In this document: positions 5,785 to 12,936 of the stretch, piece by piece
Position numbering within the stretch: position 1 is the first letter of the stretch
Layout: each line of letters opens with the position of its first letter
Assembly (NCBI GenBank): GCA_027621615.1
Contig: JAQCBC010000004.1
Span: 1 to 14,746 of the forward strand
DNA: 14,746 nucleotides
DNA from: a bacterium
GTDB taxonomy: Bacteria; Margulisbacteria; Marinamargulisbacteria; UBA6595
Reading direction: 5' to 3'
The notes under the pieces: generated by a model
Told to the model about the DNA's origin: nothing
Seen by the model: the letters and a program-made list of their open reading frames with translations, nothing else
The model's database searches: none
Made by a program: the position numbers and the translations under genes

Positions 5785-6789
5785 TTATACCGTGTTTAGA
5801 TGATTCCGCAACTCACTGGGGGATAGTAAAACCAGTAAAAACAAAGCCATTCGAACGTATAGTCCGTTATCTGTTTGCCGAAAGTAGGCCGCTTGTTTCA
5901 GTGCATCAACATCGGGATTAATTTCACTGGTCCGTGGTAGGGGATGCATAATAACCACATCGGGCTTACACACCGATTCAGTCAACGCCCGATTTAAAAT
6001 ATACAATTGTTCAAACTGCTCATAATCCGACTCGGATTGAAATCGCTCTCGTTGCAATCGCGTCATATAAATGACGTCCGCTGTGGCAATACCCACTTTA
6101 AAGTCATCGGTTTGAGTGACACGAATACCGCTCACTTGCAAAGTATGGACGCTGTCCGCTGGCAATTGAAGATCATTGGGCGCAATCGCAACAATGTGAA
6201 TGTTGGTGTATAACCGCATTAAATGAACCAACGAATGAACGGTTCGACCATGTTGCAAATCACCCACAACGGCTATAGTCAAATCAGACAGGCGTTTTGT
6301 TTCATTGTATATCGTATACAAATCCAATAAGGCTTGGGTGGGATGTTCACCAATTCCGTCCCCAGCATTGATAATGGGGGTTGTGCTGTTATCCGCCGCA
6401 ATACGTGCAGACCCCACCGCAAAATGACGCAAAACAATCACATCAACATACCCCTGGACCACCCGAATTGTATCCGACAAACTTTCGCCCTTTGAAATTG
6501 AAGAAAAAACAACGCCCACCGTATTATCCACACTGCCGCCTAAATATTGAAATGCAGAAGCAAAGCTAATGCGGCTGCGGGTACTAGCCTCAAAAAATAA
6601 ATTGCTTAGCACATACCCACTAAGTGGATTCCATTGTCGCAATTGGAATCGCCCCATTGCTTTAAGCCGATCGGTTAATTCAAATAACGCATCAATCGCA
6701 GACTCTGTAAACTGCGAAACAGATACAACATTTTTTCGGTTCCAGGTATCTGCTTGTATTGTGGATTTTATTGTTTGTTTTTCTGTCAT
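5785..6789 (-). CDS. pyrB: Aspartate carbamoyltransferase catalytic subunit
   Basis: It condenses carbamoyl phosphate and aspartate to N-carbamoyl-aspartate, the committed step of pyrimidine synthesis. The 334 residues are slightly longer than E. coli PyrB (311). The carbamoyl-phosphate site FFEASTRSR (65-73) is present, followed by a lysine/glycine loop SKGESLSDT (99-107), R-H (121-122), the HPTQALLDLY segment (149-158), and the aspartate-side motifs YMTRLQRERF (241-250) and MHPLPR (281-286). The catalytic site therefore looks complete. No pyrI or pyrC lies beside it. The start has no Shine-Dalgarno; a TTGACG-18-TACAAT promoter just upstream would give a short A/T-only leader of about 20 nt. 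It is the first gene of the minus-strand cluster that includes skp, lpxD and dnaA. Confidence 0.96.
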   Translation of the reverse strand: MTEKQTIKSTIQADTWNRKNVVSVSQFTESAIDALFELTDRLKAMGRFQLRQWNPLSGYVLSNLFFEASTRSRISFASAFQYLGGSVDNTVGVVFSSISKGESLSDTIRVVQGYVDVIVLRHFAVGSARIAADNSTTPIINAGDGIGEHPTQALLDLYTIYNETKRLSDLTIAVVGDLQHGRTVHSLVHLMRLYTNIHIVAIAPNDLQLPADSVHTLQVSGIRVTQTDDFKVGIATADVIYMTRLQRERFQSESDYEQFEQLYILNRALTESVCKPDVVIMHPLPRTSEINPDVDALKQAAYFRQTDNGLYVRMALFLLVLLSPSELRNHLNTV

Positions 6790-6816
6790 ATAAATTAATT
6801 AACTAAATTAATCCAT

Positions 6817-6846
6817 ATTGTAGGCTTAATTTGAGTTGCACGTCAA
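6817..6846 (-). promoter_or_regulatory. Promoter for pyrB and the minus-strand cluster
   Basis: On the minus strand, TTGACG (6841-6846) and TACAAT (6817-6822) are separated by 18 bases, a good sigma-70-type match. The predicted start of transcription is near 6810, about 20 nt before the pyrB ATG. No attenuator or PyrR-like leader fits in this space. Confidence 0.6.
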
Positions 6847-6865
6847 CGAAATGCGGTGATATCAT
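6836..6865 (+). promoter_or_regulatory. Divergent promoter for the PpiC-like gene
   Basis: TTGCAC (6836-6841) and TATCAT (6860-6865) are 18 bases apart, with a TG at 6857-6858 giving an extended -10. Its -35 shares base 6841 with the -35 of the pyrB promoter, so the two promoters stand back to back. The predicted start of transcription is near 6872, leaving about 50 nt of A-rich leader without a Shine-Dalgarno. Confidence 0.5.
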
Positions 6866-6921
6866 GATTTGTATCTTAAAAAACACAAATAAACATTGAA
6901 TAAAAAAGCACAAAAACAACC

Positions 6922-7695
6922 ATGATGATACTCACGATAACGACACTCGGAATTCTGCTATCACTAATTAGTTTTGGAAATCTGAGCGATGGCCCGAGTC
7001 GCCCGGTTGCTAAAGTTGGCAAAACGATTATTGATACGCACGATGTCCATACTCGATTAAATCGGCTTCCCAAAAACTCACAAACTACACAAAAAGACCG
7101 TTACGAATGGGCATTAAATCAGTTAATTGATGAAGCCATTTTAATTTATCAAGCAAAAAAAATCGGTCTGCATCGCACAAAAGAATATGCGGACAATTTA
7201 GAAACCGTTAAGAATACACTGTTGCTAGAATTGATGATTGCTCGATTACTGGAAAACTACCCCGGTGTATCCGATGCTAAAGTCAATCAATTTTATCAAA
7301 CCAATGCTGCGCTGTTTGATTCCATTCATCAACGTCGGTTTCAATATAGCGTGTCAGACACACAATCCGAAGCCAGTAAGATCTACGCCCAACTAACTCA
7401 AAACCCCAGCGCAGTTCCATGGACACACGGGGGTTGGATCACCCACAATCACCCAGACTCCGCACTGGCCAAAACTGTGTTTTCATTAAAGACCATTGGC
7501 GATATTGCCCCACCGGTTCAGACACAAACTGGCTACTATGTTATTCAATTAATTGGAATAAACCAAACACCCACACAGCCCAAAGCAGATAGCCTAAAGC
7601 TCATCCGGGCTGAACTGGACTTTGAACAACGAGAGGCCTTCATTGATGCCTATATTAATCAATCACGGGATGGCGTAACCGTACATCGATACTAA
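6922..7695 (+). CDS. SurA/PpiC-like chaperone with a reduced parvulin domain
   Basis: A 257-residue protein with an N-terminal hydrophobic anchor or signal (about 2-20), so it probably acts in the periplasm on exported proteins. A SurA/PrsA-type helical chaperone region spans about 28-135 (VAKVGKTIIDTHDV at 29-42, then LNQLIDEAILIYQAKKIGL at 65-83). A shortened parvulin-like module follows at about 138-213, recognisable by GGWI (170-173), FSLKTIGDIAPPVQTQTGYY (187-206) and a terminal V-I-Q-L. The usual entry H-I-L is replaced by F-Q-Y, and the GYH near the end is GYY, so prolyl isomerase activity is doubtful. ATG codons at 6922 and 6925 are both possible starts; neither has a Shine-Dalgarno. 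It lies three bases upstream of ispE, so the two are co-transcribed. Confidence 0.78.
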   Translation: MMILTITTLGILLSLISFGNLSDGPSRPVAKVGKTIIDTHDVHTRLNRLPKNSQTTQKDRYEWALNQLIDEAILIYQAKKIGLHRTKEYADNLETVKNTLLLELMIARLLENYPGVSDAKVNQFYQTNAALFDSIHQRRFQYSVSDTQSEASKIYAQLTQNPSAVPWTHGGWITHNHPDSALAKTVFSLKTIGDIAPPVQTQTGYYVIQLIGINQTPTQPKADSLKLIRAELDFEQREAFIDAYINQSRDGVTVHRY

Positions 7696-7698
7696 ACT

Positions 7699-8592
7699 AT
7701 GGACATTCAAATCAAATCACCCGCCAAATTAAATTTATCCCTCACTGTGTATGCCCCTCGCCACGACGGGTATCATCCAATTGCCTCGTGCTTTCAAAAA
7801 ATAAACCTATGGGATAGCATCAGCATTCGTCAAACCAAACAGCCCGGTCTGGCGTTAACCTGTAATGACCCCTCGATACCCACCGACCATACCAATACCC
7901 TAGCGGCCTGCTACGCAAAAATTAAAGACCGGCTCTTGCATGGGCTGTCCGTACATCTCAACAAAAAAATGCCGGTGGGCAGTGGCCTTGGAAGCGCCAG
8001 CGGAAATGCCGCTGCATTTTTAAAAACCATCAACCGCGTATGTACCCTCGGCTATACAAACCATGAATTGATGCAATTGGGCCGATCCATTGGATCAGAT
8101 GTCCCCGTATTTATACACGAATGCTCAACCGCGTGGGTCACCCAAACCGGCGAATCTGTCACCCCCATTGGCCCCTGTGAATTTAACTTTTTTTTACTCG
8201 TTTTCCCCAACCAACGAATGTCAACTCAAGATATTTATGCTGCCTATGATGCAATTGGACACTATCCCGACGAACCGTTGACACAAGCCACCCCTGATTA
8301 CGGAACCCTCGGGCATAACGACTTGCAGCACATTGTTTGGCAATTGTATCCGCTGTACCAAATACTCCAAGACGCTTGGATACGCAAGCATCCTGAGAGC
8401 CGCTTGCATTTAACGGGATCCGGCGGATGCTTATTTGTACCGGCACTTGATGCCGCTACTGTTGATCACTATTATTCAAGTGCCAAAGAGCTTTGGCCAT
8501 CGTTCTGGATCAAAACGGTGTCAACGCCTAGTCCCAACGCAAAAACGGATTTTTTTGACTCTGATTCAAACGTTTCACAATCGTTTTTTTAA
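7699..8592 (+). CDS. ispE: 4-diphosphocytidyl-2-C-methyl-D-erythritol kinase
   Basis: It phosphorylates CDP-methylerythritol with ATP in the MEP isoprenoid pathway. The 297 residues are typical of the GHMP kinase family. The N-terminal SPAKLNLSLTV (7-17, with Lys10) and DGYHPIAS (23-30) are diagnostic. The glycine-rich ATP loop is PVGSGLGSASGNAA (92-105), slightly different from the usual G-G-G-L-G-G-G-S-S pattern but retaining the key glycines. Asp134 in IGSDVPVF is the expected catalytic base. LTGSGGCLFV (238-247) is the third GHMP motif. The last 15 or so residues are an S/D/F-rich tail, probably not conserved, encoded where a minus-strand small ORF overlaps. The gene is co-transcribed with the PpiC-like gene. 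Confidence 0.95.
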   Translation: MDIQIKSPAKLNLSLTVYAPRHDGYHPIASCFQKINLWDSISIRQTKQPGLALTCNDPSIPTDHTNTLAACYAKIKDRLLHGLSVHLNKKMPVGSGLGSASGNAAAFLKTINRVCTLGYTNHELMQLGRSIGSDVPVFIHECSTAWVTQTGESVTPIGPCEFNFFLLVFPNQRMSTQDIYAAYDAIGHYPDEPLTQATPDYGTLGHNDLQHIVWQLYPLYQILQDAWIRKHPESRLHLTGSGGCLFVPALDAATVDHYYSSAKELWPSFWIKTVSTPSPNAKTDFFDSDSNVSQSFF

Positions 8593-8713
8593 GATTGTCG
8601 CAAATGGTGTCTTGCCGTTTTGTATTGCGCCAATAGGATCGGAAATTCGCATAGCGACTCATTATTCGAATGATGTCTTGAACCAGTTGATCCGCTAATT
8701 CATCGTGTGCCAT
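8528..8713 (-). CDS. Small hypothetical protein between ispE and priA
   Basis: An ORF of 61 codons from the ATG at 8711-8713, or 74 codons from a GTG at 8750-8752. The ATG is preferred because AAAGG lies at 8719-8723, six bases before it. The product is basic and mostly helical in composition: an amphipathic segment (DELADQLVQDIIRIMSRY, about 4-21) is followed by a W-R-N-T-K-R and L-K-K-T-I-V-K-R-L stretch. That pattern vaguely recalls the extreme C-terminus of type I restriction R subunits (W, then R, then L-x-R-x-x-V-K-R-x-L), so a restriction-gene remnant is conceivable but unproven. It runs about 65 nt antisense into ispE. Codon use resembles neighbouring genes. It may be a genuine small gene, a relic, or chance. 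Confidence 0.4.
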   Translation of the reverse strand: MAHDELADQLVQDIIRIMSRYANFRSYWRNTKRQDTICDNLKKTIVKRLNQSQKNPFLRWD

Positions 8714-8735
8714 TATTGCCTTTAGTGTACCATTT

Positions 8736-8762
8736 ACACACCACAAAATCACTACACACCAC
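8736..8762. repeat. Direct repeat ACACACCAC upstream of priA
   Basis: ACACACCAC occurs at 8736-8744 and 8754-8762, an 18-nt period. It lies between the small minus-strand ORF and the divergent priA start, where an operator or promoter would be expected. Function is unknown. Confidence 0.5.
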
Positions 8763-8787
8763 CGGATAAATTTCTATGCTATGATGA

Positions 8788-10725
8788 ATGACCATGCGAT
8801 TTGCCCACGTTCTTGTCCTGCGCGATTTGAATCAATATTACACCTATGCCGTTGACAGTGGCATCGAACCTGGGGACCATATTGAAGTTCCGTTTGGCAA
8901 AAGTATTGCCCTAGGCTTAGTCATGGGCATTATTCCCAAGCCATCCACACGTTATGCGATAAAGCCAATGATTCGCCATAGTCCGCATCTACCCCGCCTA
9001 TATCCCGATTTGATCGAACTCATTGACTGGTTTTCCGACTACTACTATGTGACCCCTTACGTCAGCTACACGACCATTGTTGGCACCAACCGCACATGGA
9101 TCACCCCGCCAGCCATGCCGGCCCCACCCCAAACAGTCCCCGATCTTCCACTGACCACCCATCAACAGGATGCCCTAAACGCCTTGCAAGCAACCACCAA
9201 TGACCATCTATTATTTGGGGTAACTGGCAGTGGGAAAACCGAGCTATACGTTCACTTGGCTCGCGCATTATTAAACCAAAACAAATCCGTCTTGGTATTG
9301 CTTCCTGAAATCAACTTAACCCCTCAAATTCAACGGTATTTTGAATCGCGATTCGGCACCGGAGTCACAACCCTGCACTCTGGCATGACCCCACGTCAAC
9401 GCAACATTGCCTGGAGTCAAATTTACAGCAACCAAGTCCGCATTATTATTGGCCCTCGATCCGCTGTATTTTCACCCATTCAAAACCTAGGGTTAATTTT
9501 AATGGATGAAGCCCATGATCAAAGCTACAAGCAAGACAACACCCCGCTGTACCATGCCATCACCATTGCTCGAAAGCGCACTCAGTACCATAATGCGAAG
9601 CTCGTTTACGGAACAGCCACCCCAGATATTGGGTTGTACCATACGTTATCGAAACGCAATCAAGTGGTTCAATTAACCCATCGAATTGCGAATCCCACCA
9701 TTCCCCTACCCACCATTGACTGCGTTGATACCACCGTGCAGCCCACAACCGATGGAATCAGCGATGTCTTGCATCAGGCTTTAGTCAAAAACTTAGACTT
9801 AAAGCAGAAAAGCATTATCTTGCTGAATCGCCGGGGGTATGCCCCATTTGTCACCTGTAGTCACTGCAACACGCCCCATATATGCAGCCAATGCCAACTC
9901 AGCTACACCTACCATGCTGATCAAACATTTCGTTGCCATCGATGCGGAATTTGCGACCCGATGACCCACACGTGTCTCAACTGTAAAAAACCAGGGCTGC
10001 ATGCCAGTGGACTGGGCATTCAAAAACTGGAGCTGGCCCTGCGCCAACAACTGCCCAATGCAACAATTATTCGCATGGATCGCGATACGGCCAGCACATT
10101 AAAAAAGCAAACCGAACAATTGAATGCGTTTCGGTCTCATGGTGACATTTTAATTGGGACTCAAATGATTGCCAAAGGACATCATATTGACGCCATCACT
10201 TTAGTTGGTATTTTGGGCATCGAGACTGTCTTAAATAGCCCACATTTTCGATCCTCAGAACATGCCTTTCAGCTGATTACGCAGGTGGCTGGACGTGCTG
10301 GACGCGGGACACAACCCGGGCGGGTTATTTTGCAAACGACACAACCGGACCATTACGCTATTGAAGCGGCTCAAACGTATGACTTTCTTGGGCTATACGA
10401 GACTGAAATTGATACGCGGCACTTACTCAACTACCCACCGTTCTCGCATTTATTCCGAATTTTAACGTATGCCACTGTTGCCAAACATGCTTTGGCCCAC
10501 TTAACCCAATGCTACCAAGTTATTCGCCAAGCCTTACCAACAGCCACGCTATCAGAACCCTGCCCAGCACCGCTTGAAAAACAAAACAACTATTATCGCT
10601 TTCACAGCCTCATTCGAGTCTCAGACGCACAGCTTCCCGATTGTCATGCCGTTTTAAAACAACTCCCAGCCCCGCCAAAACCTGTTCGGCGTCATATTGA
10701 CCGAGAACCTGTAACTCTGGTTTAG
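8788..10725 (+). CDS. priA: Primosomal protein N', replication-restart helicase PriA
   Basis: A 3'-5' DNA helicase that recognises stalled forks and reloads the replicative helicase. At 645 residues it is shorter than E. coli PriA (732), mainly in the N-terminal and winged-helix region. An N-terminal 3'-binding segment (FAHVLVLRDLNQYYTY, 5-20) precedes the helicase core: Walker A GVTGSGKT (144-151), DEAH at 240-243, GTATPD (275-280), and the QVAGRAGRG motif VI (499-507). The zinc region has eight well-placed cysteines (357, 360, 366, 369, 383, 386, 396, 399) plus an extra Cys389. Motif V is normal at GTQMIAKGH (457-465), but the following L-D-x-D is replaced by L-G-I-E (476-479). ATGs at 8788 and 8794 are both possible starts; no Shine-Dalgarno is seen. 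Confidence 0.95.
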   Translation: MTMRFAHVLVLRDLNQYYTYAVDSGIEPGDHIEVPFGKSIALGLVMGIIPKPSTRYAIKPMIRHSPHLPRLYPDLIELIDWFSDYYYVTPYVSYTTIVGTNRTWITPPAMPAPPQTVPDLPLTTHQQDALNALQATTNDHLLFGVTGSGKTELYVHLARALLNQNKSVLVLLPEINLTPQIQRYFESRFGTGVTTLHSGMTPRQRNIAWSQIYSNQVRIIIGPRSAVFSPIQNLGLILMDEAHDQSYKQDNTPLYHAITIARKRTQYHNAKLVYGTATPDIGLYHTLSKRNQVVQLTHRIANPTIPLPTIDCVDTTVQPTTDGISDVLHQALVKNLDLKQKSIILLNRRGYAPFVTCSHCNTPHICSQCQLSYTYHADQTFRCHRCGICDPMTHTCLNCKKPGLHASGLGIQKLELALRQQLPNATIIRMDRDTASTLKKQTEQLNAFRSHGDILIGTQMIAKGHHIDAITLVGILGIETVLNSPHFRSSEHAFQLITQVAGRAGRGTQPGRVILQTTQPDHYAIEAAQTYDFLGLYETEIDTRHLLNYPPFSHLFRILTYATVAKHALAHLTQCYQVIRQALPTATLSEPCPAPLEKQNNYYRFHSLIRVSDAQLPDCHAVLKQLPAPPKPVRRHIDREPVTLV

Positions 10726-10756
10726 ACTCCCAATTTAGATTACACTTAACTTTACA

Positions 10757-11674
10757 ATGCTAATAACAAGTAGTTTGTTTATTATTGGACTCATTGGTCT
10801 ATGGAAAAGCAGCGACTGGCTCATTGACAGCGGCACCGCCATCGCTAAATACTATCGAGTATCCCCATTAATCATTGGATTATCCCTCGTGGCATTTGGC
10901 ACATCGGCACCTGAGCTTATGATTAATATTATGGCAAGCATAAACCAACAGCCGGATATTGTCTGGGGGAATGTGTTGGGCAGCAACATTGCCAACACAA
11001 CACTCATTTTAGGTTTAACCGCCATCATTACTCCGTTATGCTTTAAGCAGTTGCGACAAACCGCTATTTTAATTGCACATACACTGCCCCCACTCGGGCT
11101 CGCTGTATGCACAATGATCAACCCAACCCTAGGCCCTAGCGCAGGGTGCGCGCTGTTGTTAATACTAACCGGCTACCTGGTATTGTTGTCCCGAAACAAC
11201 CAATTACCCACTGATTCTGAGCCTGGGCCTACCCAATTGGGGCCATACCTGGCATTGTTTACATTCGCCTGCATTGCATTGCCAAGCTTTTCGTACCTCG
11301 TTCTCACACAAGCCACTGCACTTGCTTTACTTATGGGAATACCTGAGCTAATTATTTCCTTGTTTTTTGTGTCTTTAGGCAGCTCGCTGCCTGAGCTTGT
11401 TACCTGCATCAATGCGGCCATAAAACGCAACGCCGATATGGTATTGGGCAATATTATTGGGTCCAATGTATTTAATATCGCCTGTGTCTTGGGCATTAGC
11501 TGCAGCATCCAGCCCATTGCCTGGCAATCCAAACTAAGCCTTGAAGGTGCGTTTGTATTGGGCTTGCCCATTGCGCTATGGCTATTTAGTCGTTATGCGA
11601 CCCAAATGAATCGTTGGGCTGGTAGCGGATTAGCGTTTCTATATATTGCTTATATCGCCTATTACCTAGCATGA
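10757..11674 (+). CDS. Calcium/sodium antiporter, YrbG/CaxA-like
   Basis: An inner-membrane cation exchanger of the Ca2+:cation antiporter superfamily (K+-dependent Na+/Ca2+ exchanger-like branch), with 305 residues and about ten hydrophobic segments. The internal inverted duplication is clear: alpha-1 has GTSAPELMINI (48-58) and GNVLGSNIANTTLILGL (71-87); alpha-2 has GSSLPELVTCI (208-218) and GNIIGSNVFNIACVLGI (231-247). The two acidic residues (Glu53 and Glu213) in the G-[TS]-S-x-P-E motifs are the expected ion ligands. It starts 31 nt after priA without a Shine-Dalgarno, and its TGA stop overlaps the next gene's ATG by four bases, so the two are translationally coupled. The transported ion is inferred from the family; Na+/Ca2+ exchange is likely but not proven. 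Confidence 0.9.
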   Translation: MLITSSLFIIGLIGLWKSSDWLIDSGTAIAKYYRVSPLIIGLSLVAFGTSAPELMINIMASINQQPDIVWGNVLGSNIANTTLILGLTAIITPLCFKQLRQTAILIAHTLPPLGLAVCTMINPTLGPSAGCALLLILTGYLVLLSRNNQLPTDSEPGPTQLGPYLALFTFACIALPSFSYLVLTQATALALLMGIPELIISLFFVSLGSSLPELVTCINAAIKRNADMVLGNIIGSNVFNIACVLGISCSIQPIAWQSKLSLEGAFVLGLPIALWLFSRYATQMNRWAGSGLAFLYIAYIAYYLA

Positions 11675-12936
11675 CTGAACAATTGGATTTAGTTCAGATT
11701 GTCAAACGAAAGGGAACGGGTAAAACCATGAGCAAAGCGTTATCGGACGACGACTTGCACGCACTGGCTCCTTTGCTACAATCCACCAACACCCATGCCG
11801 CTACAAAAGCGACCCTGATAACGGCATTGATCATGCTGGAAAAAACGGATGCCGAAAGCCGTTGGTTTGAACATAAACTCCAAGACCCAGCCTGCCAAAT
11901 ACTGCCACCGGATTTATATGCCCTATTTTTCACATCACCGAAAAGCTCAATGGATCAAATTATCCACAACCTACTCAATCACACGGATTTATCTGAATCT
12001 GATATGAACAGAGGTTTGGACTATGTCTTTGATTCACGAAACAACACAACTAAAAAAGCGGTTTTTTTAGAAGCATTGCGGCTAAAAGAAGAAACCCAAC
12101 TGGAAAACCATACCGCTTATAATTATTTGCTCAACCAGAGTCATCACATACAAACGCCCCTTCCCCATGTAATTGATTTGGCAAACCCCTATGATGGATT
12201 TAATCGCAATCTATACTGCGGCGTGTTTTTAGCACCACTATTCGGCAGCATTGGTTTCCCCTGTGTGTTGCATGGCATAGATGCCATTGGCCCTAAAAAT
12301 GGTGTGAATCCAAGCAAACTATTGCAGGCCATGAATAAAAAAACAACCCATACATTATCCGAAGCGGCTGAACAATTAATGGGTAACGGATGGTGTTATG
12401 TAGACCAGTCTGTTTTTTCGCCCCTGTTATACGAACAAAAACAATTGCGTTTGGATATGGTCAAACGGCCATTGCTCGCAACCTTAGAAAAAATATTGCT
12501 GCCGATTCGCGGCCAATCCACCCACTTGATTACCGGATACACGCACCCGCCCTACAAACAAAAAATGACTGATTTAATGGCACACAGCACCATGACGCAA
12601 GGCACCTTGTTTCGTGGAGTTGAAGGCTCCACGCAGCTATCCCTGACCAAGCGGATACGATATCGAACCGTTCAACTCAACACCCATACCGAACACTTTC
12701 TTGACCCTCCCAACATGCCCAACTATGACGCCCCCCCCAACGACTGCTTAGCCGATTCTATAGATACCGGCTTAGCCGCTTTAAATGGTGAGCCCTCCCC
12801 CATGCGGTCAATTTTATTGCATACCGGGTCAGCCATACTCGACACCCTATCCCTGATGCCGTATGCGACGGCATGGAATGCCCTAGACAACGCATTGCAA
12901 TCTGGAAAAGCGCTGTCCCATTGGACCAACAGCTAG
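11671..12936 (+). CDS. TrpD2/YbiB-like glycosyltransferase-fold protein
   Basis: A 421-residue relative of anthranilate phosphoribosyltransferase. The C-terminal domain (about 165-421) shows the family pattern: NPYDGFNRNLYCGVFLAPL (172-190), a V-L-H-G (199-202), TLEKILLPI (271-279), the THPPY segment (291-295), GTLFRGVEGS (311-320) and IDTGLAALNG (364-373). The TrpD PRPP-binding G-T-G-G-D is absent and replaced by N-P-Y-D-G, as in YbiB/TrpD2 proteins, which are reported to bind nucleic acid and not to make tryptophan. Two helical N-domain-like units appear in tandem (about 20-72 and 92-155). The start, ATG in an ATGA overlap with the antiporter, lacks a Shine-Dalgarno. The stop shares the bases CTAG with the convergent hemH stop. 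Confidence 0.8.
   Translation: MTEQLDLVQIVKRKGTGKTMSKALSDDDLHALAPLLQSTNTHAATKATLITALIMLEKTDAESRWFEHKLQDPACQILPPDLYALFFTSPKSSMDQIIHNLLNHTDLSESDMNRGLDYVFDSRNNTTKKAVFLEALRLKEETQLENHTAYNYLLNQSHHIQTPLPHVIDLANPYDGFNRNLYCGVFLAPLFGSIGFPCVLHGIDAIGPKNGVNPSKLLQAMNKKTTHTLSEAAEQLMGNGWCYVDQSVFSPLLYEQKQLRLDMVKRPLLATLEKILLPIRGQSTHLITGYTHPPYKQKMTDLMAHSTMTQGTLFRGVEGSTQLSLTKRIRYRTVQLNTHTEHFLDPPNMPNYDAPPNDCLADSIDTGLAALNGEPSPMRSILLHTGSAILDTLSLMPYATAWNALDNALQSGKALSHWTNS

Noticed and set aside
6790..6816. Palindromic A/T stretch (TTAATTAA and relatives) before pyrB considered as a pyrimidine-responsive attenuator.
   Set aside because: The predicted leader is only about 20 nt, too short for an attenuator or PyrR site, and the symmetry is expected of such A/T-rich sequence.
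11173..11571. Minus-strand open frame of 132 codons within the antiporter region.
   Set aside because: Antisense to a well-supported membrane transporter; no start signal and no family resemblance.
11960..11968. Perfect DnaA box TTATCCACA on the plus strand.
   Set aside because: A single copy inside the TrpD2-like coding region, with no second box, AT-rich unwinding element or intergenic space. One match in a window of this size is not unlikely by chance, so no origin is called.
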